The notes under the pieces: generated by a model | The model's database searches: none | Seen by the model: only the letters and a program-made list of their open reading frames with translations | What the model was told of the DNA's origin: nothing | Origin: Paeniglutamicibacter sulfureus | GTDB taxonomy: Bacteria; Actinomycetota; Actinomycetes; Actinomycetales; Micrococcaceae | DNA length: 64,000 bases | Reading direction: 5' to 3' | Assembly (NCBI RefSeq): GCF_030512175.1 | Contig: NZ_JAULBL010000002.1 | Coordinates: forward strand, 804,149-868,148 | Position numbers and translations under genes: made by a program | Part shown: positions 1 to 8,185 of the stretch, piece by piece | How the letters are laid out: every line of letters starts with the position of its first letter | How positions within the stretch are numbered: position 1 is the stretch's first letter

Positions 1-664
1 CCAGTGAGAAGATGCCCGGGTGCAGGTTCGCATCCGTGATGGCGGCGGTGATGGCCCGGCCCACGATTTCGCTGGTGCCCGGGTGGGCGTTGTGTGCCTT
101 GAAGACCACCGGGCAGCCCGCGGCCAGGGCCGAGGCCGTGTCACCGCCGGCGGTGGAGAAGGCCAGGGGGAAGTTGGACGCACCGAACACCGCGACCGGA
201 CCCACCGGGATCTTGCGCTGGCGGATGTCCACGCGCGGCATGGGCGTGCGCTCCGGCAGTGCCGGGTCGATCCGCACCCCGAGGTGGTCGCCCTGGCGGA
301 CAACCTGGGCGAAGAGCCGCAACTGGTTGCAGGTGCGCCCGCGCTCGCCGGTCAGGCGTGCCTCGGGAAGCCCTGTCTCTTCCATGGCCCGGGCAACCAG
401 CTCGGTTCCCAAGGCCTCGATGTTCGCGGCGATGGCCTCGAGGAAGGCGGCGTGGGTTTCCGGGTCAAGGGCACGGAAGGAATCGAAGGCGTCCTCGGCT
501 GCGGTCGTGGCCAGCTCCAACTGTTCGGTGTCGATCAGCGAGTAGGCCGGTTCGAGGGGCTGGTTGGTGGCGGGGTTGAAGCCGCGCACCTCTTTTCCGT
601 TGCCCGGGGTGGCGATCCCGGCCAGGATGGACTGGCCGGTGAGTTGCTGGGTATCCGTGGACAT
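1..664 (-). CDS. 2-oxoglutarate semialdehyde dehydrogenase (aldehyde dehydrogenase family), C-terminus beyond left edge
   Basis: The complement strand reads MSTDTQQLTGQSILAG and continues without a stop to the window edge, giving about 221 N-terminal residues of an NAD(P)-dependent aldehyde dehydrogenase. The region resembles the KGSADH branch that oxidises 2-oxoglutarate semialdehyde (2,5-dioxovalerate) to 2-oxoglutarate, the last step of oxidative glucarate/galactarate breakdown. The catalytic Cys and Glu lie outside the window, so the activity cannot be checked here. It sits 64 bases downstream of kdgD on the same strand, with no terminator seen between them, so the two are probably cotranscribed. 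The start is the ATG complement at 662-664. The ALDH superfamily call is firm; the substrate rests mainly on the pathway context. Confidence 0.85.
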   Translation of the reverse strand, partial: MSTDTQQLTGQSILAGIATPGNGKEVRGFNPATNQPLEPAYSLIDTEQLELATTAAEDAFDSFRALDPETHAAFLEAIAANIEALGTELVARAMEETGLPEARLTGERGRTCNQLRLFAQVVRQGDHLGVRIDPALPERTPMPRVDIRQRKIPVGPVAVFGASNFPLAFSTAGGDTASALAAGCPVVFKAHNAHPGTSEIVGRAITAAITDANLHPGIFSL

Positions 665-728
665 TGCTGCTCCTGCGTCGGAAGGTGGGTATATCGGTGA
701 AGATGTTGGTGCGTCCTGCTGGAAAGGT

Positions 729-1667
729 TTAGACGGCTGCTGCTGCAGGCATCAGGCCGGCCTGCGTCAGCAGTGCGCCCAAATCGGCCAGGTCGGCTTC
801 GGTGAGGTTCTGCAGCGGCGGGCGCACCGATCCGGCGTCGCGGCCGATGGCCTTCAGTCCACCCTTGACGATGGAGACGCCGTATCCGGACACGCGGTCG
901 CGGATGTCCAGGTAGGGAAGGACGAAGCGCTTGAGCTTTTCGGTGACGGCAGCGCGGTCCTGGTTGCGGACGTCCTGGTAGAACTCGAGGGCGAACTCCG
1001 GAACGAAGTTGTACATGGCCGAGGAGTAGGTGCTCATGCCCAGCTGCAGCAGCGGCAGGGCGAAGGTTTCGGCGGTGGGCAGGCCACCCAGGTAGAAGAG
1101 GCGGTCGCCGTTCTTGGTGTAGACCCGGGTCAGGTGCTCGATGTCCCCGGTGGCGTCCTTGAATCCAATGAAGTTCTCGTGGGTGTCGGCCAGGCGGGCC
1201 ACGGTGTCGGCCGAGTAGATGGCGTTGGCGCGGTTGTAGACGATGACGCCGGTGGAGGTTGAGGAGCAAACGGCGGAGGCGTGGGCGAACAGGCCGTCCT
1301 GGTCGCACTCGGTCAGGTACGGCGGCAGCAACAGCAGGCCCTGGGCGCCGGCGGCCTCGGAGTCCTGGGCGTTGAGGATGGCCTGCTTGGTGGAGCCTCC
1401 GGCCGAGCCGAGCACCGGCACGCGTGAGCCGGCTTCCTCGACTGCCATGCGCACCACGCGGGCGGATTCCTCCGGGGTGAGGGTGAAACCCTCGCCGGTG
1501 CCGCCGGCGGCGAAGAGGCCTGCGACGCCGAAGCTGGACTGCCAGTCGAGGTGGCGGCGGTAGGCGGCCTCGTCGATTTCCAGGTCGGCATCGAATGCGG
1601 TCACCGGGAAGGAGAGCAGCCCGTCCTTGAGCGTGGTGGCAAGTTCGGCGGGGGTGTACGTGGCCAT
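729..1667 (-). CDS. kdgD: 5-dehydro-4-deoxyglucarate dehydratase (decarboxylating)
   Basis: A 312-residue DapA/NAL-family TIM-barrel enzyme. It converts 5-dehydro-4-deoxy-D-glucarate to 2-oxoglutarate semialdehyde, CO2 and water. Family hallmarks are visible: GGTGEG near residue 56, the VYNRANA strand with the catalytic Tyr at about 144, and the Schiff-base Lys at about 170 in GFKDATGD. The start is placed at the ATG at 1667 because TAGGAG lies about 8 bases upstream. The upstream in-frame start at 1697 has no such site. The gene precedes the semialdehyde dehydrogenase and is preceded by a promoter module shared with tctC, gudD and the 2-hydroxyacid dehydrogenase. With gudD and the downstream dehydrogenase it completes a route from glucarate to 2-oxoglutarate. 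Confidence 0.93.
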   Translation of the reverse strand: MATYTPAELATTLKDGLLSFPVTAFDADLEIDEAAYRRHLDWQSSFGVAGLFAAGGTGEGFTLTPEESARVVRMAVEEAGSRVPVLGSAGGSTKQAILNAQDSEAAGAQGLLLLPPYLTECDQDGLFAHASAVCSSTSTGVIVYNRANAIYSADTVARLADTHENFIGFKDATGDIEHLTRVYTKNGDRLFYLGGLPTAETFALPLLQLGMSTYSSAMYNFVPEFALEFYQDVRNQDRAAVTEKLKRFVLPYLDIRDRVSGYGVSIVKGGLKAIGRDAGSVRPPLQNLTEADLADLGALLTQAGLMPAAAAV

Positions 1668-1745
1668 GGGGATACTCCTAAAGCTGGGCGCCTCCACGAC
1701 GACGTGGATTGGTGGCGACGGACGATGGTGTTGTTCGTTGACCTC

Positions 1746-1802
1746 AGCCTAGGTAGCACTATCGATGCATGTCCAAGCCCATATTTGTATTGACTGATAC
1801 TC
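1746..1802 (-). promoter_or_regulatory. kdgD promoter with LysR-type shared operator (copy 1 of 4)
   Basis: Read on the minus strand, a perfect dyad GTAT-N6-ATAC (1800 to 1787) is followed after exactly 10 bases by TTGGAC (1776-1771), and 19 bases later by TAGGCT (1751-1746), preceded by CC. The stretch TGGGCTTGGACATGCATC (1781-1764) is identical, base for base, to the tctC promoter copy on the other side of the lysR gene. The same geometry recurs at gudD and at the 2-hydroxyacid dehydrogenase. The predicted transcript start is near 1739. Confidence 0.8.
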
Positions 1803-1820
1803 GTTGGGTATCACAAAGCC

Positions 1821-2708
1821 TTACTCCGCGGCCCGCTCTCGGACGACTTCCAAAAGGCTCGTGATCGCAGGGTTCCGGATTTCGCGGTTCCAGATTGCGT
1901 GCATTTCCACGATGTCGCCTTCGACCCCGGCAAGCCGAAGGTAATTGACCCCGTCGATCCCCAGCGCCATGGAGGATTCGGGCACGAATGCGACCCCGCG
2001 GTTCGCCGCCACCAGCGCGATCATGGTGAGGATCTGGCTCACGGTGTGGACGACATTCTTGTGTTCGATGGCCATGTGGCGGACGGCTAGGTCGTAGAAG
2101 TATCGGGCCTGGGTGGGGGAGTGCATGATCAGCGGAGCATCGCGCAGGTCTGCTGCGGTGACGGGTCGCTTGAGTTGGTTGAGCGGGTGGTTGGTGGGTG
2201 TCGCCAGCATGAGGTTCTCGGAAAAAAGTAGTTGGGATTCGAAGATGTCGGCATCAAACGGAGGCCGGGCCAGGCCGAGATCCAGGTCCCCGTCAACCAG
2301 GGCCTGGATCTGCTCGCCGGTGACCAACTCCCGCAGATCGATGTCGATCTCCGGCATGTGCTCGGCAATCTCCGTCAGGAGGGGGCCGAGCAAGGTGTAT
2401 CCGGATGCGGCGGTGAATCCGATGCGCAGAATCCCGGCACGTCCCGCGGCAATGCGCCGGGCCATGACCGGCGCCCTGTGTGCCGACGTGATGATGCTTC
2501 GGGCCTCGGTGAGGAAGGCCTGCCCGGCCGCGGTCAGCGCAACACGGCGATTGTTGCGGTCCAGGAGCTCCGCGCCGATTTCCTTTTCCAGCTTCTGGAT
2601 TTGGCGGCTCAGAGGCGGTTGCGTCATATTCAGTCGCTCCGCCGCCCGGCCGTAGTGCAGCTCTTCTGCCACGGCGATAAAGCTGCGTGCTTGTTCCAAT
2701 GTAAACAT
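1821..2708 (-). CDS. LysR-family transcriptional regulator of aldarate genes
   Basis: A 295-residue LTTR with an N-terminal winged helix (residues about 1-60, including RAAERLNMTQPPLSRQIQKLE) and a C-terminal periplasmic-binding-protein-like effector domain. It lies between kdgD (same strand) and the divergent tctCBA operon. Copies of one promoter element flank it on both sides, and the tctC copy starts only about a dozen bases from its own start codon, which fits negative autoregulation. I infer that it senses an aldarate or its dehydration product and activates kdgD, tctC, gudD and the 2-hydroxyacid dehydrogenase. The family call is certain; the effector is inference. Confidence 0.93.
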   Translation of the reverse strand: MFTLEQARSFIAVAEELHYGRAAERLNMTQPPLSRQIQKLEKEIGAELLDRNNRRVALTAAGQAFLTEARSIITSAHRAPVMARRIAAGRAGILRIGFTAASGYTLLGPLLTEIAEHMPEIDIDLRELVTGEQIQALVDGDLDLGLARPPFDADIFESQLLFSENLMLATPTNHPLNQLKRPVTAADLRDAPLIMHSPTQARYFYDLAVRHMAIEHKNVVHTVSQILTMIALVAANRGVAFVPESSMALGIDGVNYLRLAGVEGDIVEMHAIWNREIRNPAITSLLEVVRERAAE

Positions 2709-2718
2709 GATGCCTTCC

Positions 2719-2775
2719 GGGTATCACTCAATGCAGTATTGGGCTTGGACATGCATCATACTGACTTCCTAAGCT
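2719..2775 (+). promoter_or_regulatory. tctC promoter with LysR-type shared operator (copy 2 of 4)
   Basis: A dyad-like GTAT-N6-ATGC (2721-2734) is followed by 10 bases, TTGGAC (2745-2750), 19 bases and TAAGCT (2770-2775), preceded by CC. Bases 2740-2757 are identical to the kdgD copy at 1781-1764. The predicted start is near 2782, leaving a leader of about 95 bases before tctC. The dyad also sits immediately upstream of the divergent lysR start at 2708. Confidence 0.8.
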
Positions 2776-2876
2776 CGGTGTTCTACGGGGCAGGCGTGAT
2801 GCCGTTCACATGATGAAACATCTAGGCCATCCCCCGCGGTTCCACTCGACTCAGAAAAAACGCCCAGGAGCAACTA

Positions 2877-3878
2877 ATGAAGAAGTTCCCCACTCGCCGA
2901 ACCATCCTTGGAGTCGTCGCTGCCTCCTCGCTACTGGCCATCACTGCATGTGGCGGCAACGTAGCCGGCTCAGCCAGTACGAGCGACACTTTTCCGGCAG
3001 ACCCGATCAACCTGACGGTCGGGGCGGCGCCCGGCGGATCCACCGATCTCATCGCCCGCGCCCTGGCAAACAGCGCAGGCACCGATCTCGGAGTGCCAAT
3101 GCCCGTGGTCAACAAGCCCGGTGCCAACGGCGCACTGGCCATGAAGGAGCTCGAAGGCAAGCCCGCCACCGGCTACGACCTGGCCACCCTGAACGCTTCG
3201 CTGATCACCATCACCCCACTGGCCGTGGGTGAAGCCGAAGCCGTCACCCTCGACGATGTGGACGTCCTCGTTGGCCTGTCCCAGGACGACTACGTGTTGG
3301 TGGCCAACCCTGCGGCGGGCGTCAAATCCATCAAGGATATCGTGGCGGCCGGGGACAAGTTCACCTACGGAACCACGGGCGTGGGAACAGGTTCACAGCT
3401 GGCCCAGGCGGTCCTGTTCAAGCAGGCCAAGATCGGTGGAACCGAGGTTCCTTTTGACTCCGGTGCACCGGCGGTGACTGCGGTCCTGGGCAACCAGGTC
3501 CAGCTTGCAACCGTCCAGCTTGGCGAAGCCAAGGCCCAGATCGATGCAGGAAAGCTCGTGCCGATCGTCGTGTTCTCCACCGAGCGCAACAAGTTCCTCC
3601 CGGACGTTCCCACCGCCACCGAAGAAGGCTACGACGTCCCGGTCTCTCAGTACCGCGCGGTGGTGGCACCCAAGGGTACGCCCGACGCAGTCAAGGAACG
3701 CCTCGTGAAGTCGTTCGAAGCCGCATTCAAGACCAAGGAATACCAGGACTTCAACGAAAAGAACCTGTTGACTCCGCGCGAGATCAGCGGTGAAGAGATC
3801 GTGACGGAATGGACCGCCTTGGCCAAGAAGTACAAGGCCTTGGTCGATGAACACGGAATCTCCCTTTCCGGCAAGTAG
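2877..3878 (+). CDS. tctC: Tripartite tricarboxylate transporter (TTT) substrate-binding lipoprotein
   Basis: A 333-residue extracytoplasmic solute receptor of the Bug/TctC family. It has a lipoprotein signal peptide with lipobox ITAC (Cys at about 25), then the family's N-terminal signature around GGSTDLIARALAN. An AGGAG site lies upstream of the ATG. It is the first gene of a tctCBA-usp operon and is divergent from lysR. Members bind carboxylates such as citrate or other organic acids. The shared promoter module with kdgD and gudD suggests the ligand here is an aldarate (glucarate/galactarate), although TctC residues alone do not show this. Confidence 0.92.
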   Translation: MKKFPTRRTILGVVAASSLLAITACGGNVAGSASTSDTFPADPINLTVGAAPGGSTDLIARALANSAGTDLGVPMPVVNKPGANGALAMKELEGKPATGYDLATLNASLITITPLAVGEAEAVTLDDVDVLVGLSQDDYVLVANPAAGVKSIKDIVAAGDKFTYGTTGVGTGSQLAQAVLFKQAKIGGTEVPFDSGAPAVTAVLGNQVQLATVQLGEAKAQIDAGKLVPIVVFSTERNKFLPDVPTATEEGYDVPVSQYRAVVAPKGTPDAVKERLVKSFEAAFKTKEYQDFNEKNLLTPREISGEEIVTEWTALAKKYKALVDEHGISLSGK

Positions 3879-3918
3879 AAAAACGATGCGGCAGACTCAA
3901 CATTCTTCAGGAGCGACA

Positions 3919-4464
3919 ATGACCAAAGCACCAACCTCGGAGCCGGACAACGCTCCATCCGTTGACGTTGACGATGCCCTGACACCCGAGGAACTGGCGG
4001 CGCAATGGGAGGCCGAGGCACCACCTGCGGGCGGGCGCGCCGCCAGTTTCTTCTCCACTCTGGTTGCCGTAGCCATCGGCGTGGCGGGCATGCTGCTTTC
4101 CTGGCAACTGGGACTTGGCAGCCCCGCCGAACCGGCACCGGGCATGTGGCCGTTTGCCGTCTCGGTCGCCTTGACCTTGGTCAGCCTCGCGCAGCTTGTG
4201 GCGGGCCGACAGGGCGGGGCGGGCGAAAAGTTCTCCAAGCTCTCGTGGCTTCCGCTGATTGGCATCCTGACCCTCGTGGGCATGGTCGCGCTGATGCCCG
4301 TTATCGGGTTCGAGATCCCGTCCCTGCTCCTGAGCCTCGTTTGGATGAAATTCCTCGGCGGAGAGTCCTGGCGTTCCGCGGTCCTGTATTCGCTGATCGT
4401 CGTGGCCGCCTTCTACGGCATCTTTATCCTCGCCCTCGGAACCAGCATCCCCCACCTCTTTTAG
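3919..4464 (+). CDS. tctB: TTT transporter small membrane subunit TctB
   Basis: A 181-residue protein with an acidic cytoplasmic N-terminus followed by four hydrophobic segments, the size and layout of TctB. It pairs with TctA to form the membrane part of the secondary, binding-protein-dependent carboxylate transporter. The ATG at 3919 is chosen over the upstream in-frame ATG at 3847, because CAGGAG lies 6-11 bases before it and the upstream start would overlap tctC. It is 40 bases after tctC and 24 before tctA. Confidence 0.88.
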   Translation: MTKAPTSEPDNAPSVDVDDALTPEELAAQWEAEAPPAGGRAASFFSTLVAVAIGVAGMLLSWQLGLGSPAEPAPGMWPFAVSVALTLVSLAQLVAGRQGGAGEKFSKLSWLPLIGILTLVGMVALMPVIGFEIPSLLLSLVWMKFLGGESWRSAVLYSLIVVAAFYGIFILALGTSIPHLF

Positions 4465-4488
4465 CTTCACCCGATCGAAGGTCAACCC

Positions 4489-6009
4489 ATGGATTTTTTC
4501 CAGCCAGTCTTGGATGGTTTTGGCGTAGTCCTAGACCCCACCAACCTGCTCTATTGCCTGCTCGGCGTCGTGATCGGCATGCTCATCGGCGTCCTGCCCG
4601 GGCTCGGCCCGGCGGCAACCATTGCCATCCTGCTCCCGCTGACATACGGCGTCGAGCCCGTCACGGCAATCATCATGCTCGCCGGCATCTTCTACGGTGC
4701 CCAATACGGCGGAACCATCACCTCGGTGCTGTTACGGCTTCCCGGCGAAGCCAGCTCGGTGGTCACGGTCTTTGACGGGTACATGCTCGCGAAACAAGGC
4801 AGGGCCGGCACCGCGCTGGGCATTGCTGCCATCGGTTCATTCATCGGCGGCACCGTAGGCATCATCGGCCTGACATTCTTTGCCCCCATCGTTGCCAAGT
4901 TCGCCTTGGACTTCGGCCCGCCGGAATATGCTGCGCTGGCGCTGTTGGGCATTCTGCTTGTGGCCACCATCAGCAACGGCAACAAGCTCAAGGCCGTCAT
5001 TGCCGCGGCCGTGGGGCTGTTGCTGGCAACAGCCGGACGAGACATCTTCACCGGCGCCGAGCGCTTTACATTTGGGAATCTCTCCTTGGCCGACGGCATC
5101 GACTTCGTTCCGGTGGCCATGGGACTCTTCGGCCTGGGTGAAATCCTCTACAACCTCGAGGAACGCCACCGCGCCGCCTCGGCCCCGATCGCGGTTGCCA
5201 ACGCCTGGCCGTCGCGCAAGGACCTCAAGGATGCTTCCGGTGCCATCGGGCGTGGCTCGGTGCTCGGCTTCTTCCTGGGAATCCTACCCGGCGGTGGCGC
5301 AACGATTTCGTCGTTGGCGGCATACGCAACGGAAAAGAAACGCGCCAAGGATCCCTCCCGATTCGGCAAGGGCGCCATCGAGGGCGTTGCCGGCCCGGAG
5401 ACCGCGAACAACGCGGCGGCCACAAGTTCATTCATCCCGTTGTTGACACTTGGCATCCCGGCGAACGCCACCATGGCGCTGATGTTCGGGGCGTTGCTGA
5501 TCCAGGGAGTGACACCTGGCCCGCAGTTGGTCGAGGAACACCCCGACCTTTTCTGGGGCGTGGTGAACTCGATGTACATCGGGAACATCCTGTTGCTGAT
5601 CATGTCGATCCCGTTGGTGGGCCTCTTTGTCAAGATCCTGCGCGTCCGCGCAGCCATTCTGGCCCCGATCACCGCGTTGATCACAATGCTTGGCGCCTAC
5701 ACGATCAACAACTCCATGTTTGACGTGGTGTTGGTGGTCTTCTTTGGCGGCGTTGGCTACCTGATGAAGAAGTTCGGATTCGATCCGGGCCCACTGGTCC
5801 TGGCTTTCGTGCTGGGTTCCCTGCTTGAATCCTCGATCAGGCGCTCGTTGCTGGTCCTGGACGGAAATATCGGCGGGTTCATGACCCGACCGATCTCGGC
5901 CACTCTCATCGTGGCATTCGTCATCGTGGCGGTCTGGCCCATGGTCCAGAGCGCCCTCAAAAACCGCAGAAAGTCCGTGGTTTCGGAATCAATTAAGGAA
6001 AAAGTATGA
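4489..6009 (+). CDS. tctA: TTT transporter large membrane subunit TctA
   Basis: A 506-residue, highly hydrophobic permease of about 12 membrane segments with TctA signatures: GVLPGLGPAATIAILLP near residue 35 and the second-repeat equivalent GILPGGGATISSLAAY near residue 264. It carries out Na+ or H+-coupled uptake of the carboxylate delivered by TctC. The last codons overlap the start of the universal stress protein gene by four bases (ATGA), implying translational coupling. Confidence 0.95.
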   Translation: MDFFQPVLDGFGVVLDPTNLLYCLLGVVIGMLIGVLPGLGPAATIAILLPLTYGVEPVTAIIMLAGIFYGAQYGGTITSVLLRLPGEASSVVTVFDGYMLAKQGRAGTALGIAAIGSFIGGTVGIIGLTFFAPIVAKFALDFGPPEYAALALLGILLVATISNGNKLKAVIAAAVGLLLATAGRDIFTGAERFTFGNLSLADGIDFVPVAMGLFGLGEILYNLEERHRAASAPIAVANAWPSRKDLKDASGAIGRGSVLGFFLGILPGGGATISSLAAYATEKKRAKDPSRFGKGAIEGVAGPETANNAAATSSFIPLLTLGIPANATMALMFGALLIQGVTPGPQLVEEHPDLFWGVVNSMYIGNILLLIMSIPLVGLFVKILRVRAAILAPITALITMLGAYTINNSMFDVVLVVFFGGVGYLMKKFGFDPGPLVLAFVLGSLLESSIRRSLLVLDGNIGGFMTRPISATLIVAFVIVAVWPMVQSALKNRRKSVVSESIKEKV

Positions 6010-6410
6010 GTATTCTGGTTGGCTACGTACCCACCCCCGTGGGGGAAGCCGCGGTCGATACCGCCATTGCCGAGGCAAAGCTGCGGAACGAAAAGTTGTT
6101 CGTCGTTAATTCGGCGCGTGAGGGAGTACTCGTGGACAAATCGGTTGCCTCTCCCGATGATTTGGACCGCGTCGAGAAAGCTGCCTCGGCGGCCGGAGTG
6201 GACGTCATGCTCCTGTCCTCCACCCATCGGGAGGACCTGGCCTCTGAAATCCTGGAACTGGCCGAAGAACACGATGTGTCGTTGATCGTCATTGGCTTGA
6301 GACAGCGTTCGCAGGTGGGAAAGTTCATCATGGGTTCCCACGCACAACGGATCCTCCTGCAAGCCGACCGGCCCGTCTTGGCCGTCAAGGCAAAGAATCC
6401 GGACTTCTAG
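6006..6410 (+). CDS. Universal stress protein (UspA family)
   Basis: A 134-residue single Usp domain. The nucleotide-binding C-terminal motif is visible as LRQRSQVGKFIMGSHAQRIL, matching G-2x-G-9x-G(S/T). It is translationally coupled to tctA, so it is probably an ATP-binding partner or modulator of the transporter rather than a general stress factor. A strong hairpin follows immediately and ends the operon. Confidence 0.92.
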   Translation: MSILVGYVPTPVGEAAVDTAIAEAKLRNEKLFVVNSAREGVLVDKSVASPDDLDRVEKAASAAGVDVMLLSSTHREDLASEILELAEEHDVSLIVIGLRQRSQVGKFIMGSHAQRILLQADRPVLAVKAKNPDF

Positions 6411-6421
6411 ACTCCCTGGAC

Positions 6422-6474
6422 ACAACACGGCTGTGGCCGCTTCCCTACCTGGGAGGCGGCCACAGCCGTGTTGT
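6422..6474 (+). terminator. Terminator of tctCBA-usp
   Basis: A perfect 19-bp inverted repeat (6422-6440 with 6456-6474) with a 15-base loop, starting 11 bases after the usp stop. No U-run follows, as is common for actinobacterial terminators. Confidence 0.8.
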
Positions 6475-6630
6475 CGGCACGACGCGCGGTGGATTCCCTC
6501 GCGATGTTTCTCGAAGGACGAGGCATCGAGGTTCGCGCCGGCAAGTCATGCAGGTAAAAATTGCCGGTTGCCTACGTATTCGGGCCTCGAGGAGCTGGAG
6601 TCATCGGCGCTCTCGCGAGACATCCAACGA

Positions 6631-6667
6631 CGCCTGTGGGCCCGCTGTAAGAGCGGGCCCACAGGCG
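6631..6667 (-). terminator. Terminator downstream of gudD
   Basis: A perfect 16-bp GC-rich stem (6631-6646 with 6652-6667) with loop GTAAG. It lies 57 bases past the gudD stop on the minus strand and facing the usp terminator, so the convergent operons are insulated. Confidence 0.8.
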
Positions 6668-6724
6668 TTCCAACCCAAGAACTTCTTTGCCCTCTCGGGT
6701 TGTCCTATCGAGAGCTCTATCGGG

Positions 6725-8041
6725 TCACCAGCGCGGACTTGCGAGCTCGTATTCGGGGTGCAGGCGCTGCATGTATCCGGTGTCATCCCGTTCGGTCATG
6801 CCGCAGTCCAGGTACTGCTGGTGAAGGCGTTCAAGCTGGGCTTCGTCCAGCTCGATTCCCAGCCCGGGTGCCGTGGGGACCGCAACGGAGCCGCCGCAGA
6901 ACACCAAGGCACCGGGGACGATGACGTCGTCCGCGGCGTCCTTCCATGGCCAGTGGGTGTCGCAGGCGTAGTCGAGGTTCGGGGTGGCCGCGGTCAGGTG
7001 GACCATGGCCGCCAGCGAAATGCCTAGGTGCGAGTTTGAATGCATGGAAAGTCCCAAGTTAAAAGTCTGCGCAATGCCGGCTAGGTTTTGGCTACGGCGC
7101 AGGCCTCCCCAGAAATGGTGGTCCGAGAGCACGACATCGACGGAGCCGGCCTCGATGGCCGGCGGCAAGTCGGCGAAGCTGACGACGCACATGTTCGTTG
7201 CCAGCGGAATGGAGACGCGCTTGCGGACTTCGGCCATGCCGTCGAGGCCCGGTGTAGGGTCCTCCAGGTATTCGAGAACACCATCCAGTCGCCTGCCGAT
7301 CTCAACCGAGGTCTCCACGCTCCAGGCGGCGTTGGGGTCGATGCGCAGCGGGAGATCGGGGAACTCCGCGCGCAGCGCCTCGATGGCGGCGGCTTCCTGC
7401 TCGGGGGCAAAGACCCCGCCCTTGAGCTTCAGCGCGGTGAATCCATAGCCATCGACCATGGTCCGGGCCTGGCGCACGATGCCCGCAGGGTCCAAGGCCT
7501 CGCCCCAGGCGTCGTCTTCCTGGCCGGGATGCCCGGCCCACTTGTAGAACAGGTACCCGCTGAAGGGGATGGAATCGCGCACGGCTCCTCCCAACAGTGT
7601 GCTGACCGGGACTCCCAGCAGCTTTCCTTGGATGTCCAAGGCCGCAACGTCAAAGGGCGAAAAGACGCGGTCCACGGTTGAAGACCCCGTGACCATGCCA
7701 CTCATTCCGTGGCCGCCTTTGACGCTGTCATTCTCCAGCGCCGCGGCGATGCGCCCTCGAATCACATTGATGTTGAAGGCATCGGCGCCGCGCACCGCGT
7801 CGGCCGCCAGTTTCAGGCGCTTGAGGTGTCCTGCATCCCCATACGTTTCCCCGAGGCCTGTGACGCCGGTGTCGGTATGGACCTGGATGATCGCGCGCAG
7901 CGCGAATGGCTCATGCACGCCCACGGCGTTGAGTAGCGGCGGATCGGCAAACGCGACGGGTGTGATGGTCACGTCCGTGATTGACGCGGTCTGCACCTCG
8001 GCGGAGTCAAGATCAAGTGTTTGTGCGTCGGTGCGCGGCAT
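6725..8041 (-). CDS. gudD: D-glucarate dehydratase
   Basis: A 438-residue enolase-superfamily enzyme. It dehydrates D-glucarate (and L-idarate) to 5-dehydro-4-deoxy-D-glucarate. The motifs fall where the glucarate dehydratase subgroup has them: KLKGG with Lys205 and Lys207, metal ligand Asp235 in RIDPNAAW, acidic ligand about 260 (YLED), Asn283 in ATNMC, and the His/Asp dyad in SDHHFWGG and MHSNSHLG. The start at 8041 has AGGA 8 bases upstream. It carries its own copy of the LysR-module promoter and is followed by a strong terminator, so it is a single-gene unit. Confidence 0.94.
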   Translation of the reverse strand: MPRTDAQTLDLDSAEVQTASITDVTITPVAFADPPLLNAVGVHEPFALRAIIQVHTDTGVTGLGETYGDAGHLKRLKLAADAVRGADAFNINVIRGRIAAALENDSVKGGHGMSGMVTGSSTVDRVFSPFDVAALDIQGKLLGVPVSTLLGGAVRDSIPFSGYLFYKWAGHPGQEDDAWGEALDPAGIVRQARTMVDGYGFTALKLKGGVFAPEQEAAAIEALRAEFPDLPLRIDPNAAWSVETSVEIGRRLDGVLEYLEDPTPGLDGMAEVRKRVSIPLATNMCVVSFADLPPAIEAGSVDVVLSDHHFWGGLRRSQNLAGIAQTFNLGLSMHSNSHLGISLAAMVHLTAATPNLDYACDTHWPWKDAADDVIVPGALVFCGGSVAVPTAPGLGIELDEAQLERLHQQYLDCGMTERDDTGYMQRLHPEYELASPRW

Positions 8042-8083
8042 CGATGTGTCCTATTCGTCGGAAGACCTAGTAATTCTCCTTCC

Positions 8084-8138
8084 ACGCTAGGTGCGGGTGC
8101 ATCGGGAAGTCCAAGACGAAAATGGCACCGTGTGATGC
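8084..8138 (-). promoter_or_regulatory. gudD promoter with LysR-type shared operator (copy 3 of 4)
   Basis: On the minus strand: GCAT-N6-GTGC (8138-8125), 10 bases, TTGGAC (8114-8109), 19 bases, TAGCGT (8089-8084), preceded by CC. This is the same spacing as the other three copies, although the intervening bases differ more. The predicted transcript start is near 8077, giving a leader of about 36 bases. Confidence 0.72.
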
Positions 8139-8185
8139 CGTGCGGGCATGATCGGCAGAGGCAGTTAATCCGGTCCGCGGTCCAA

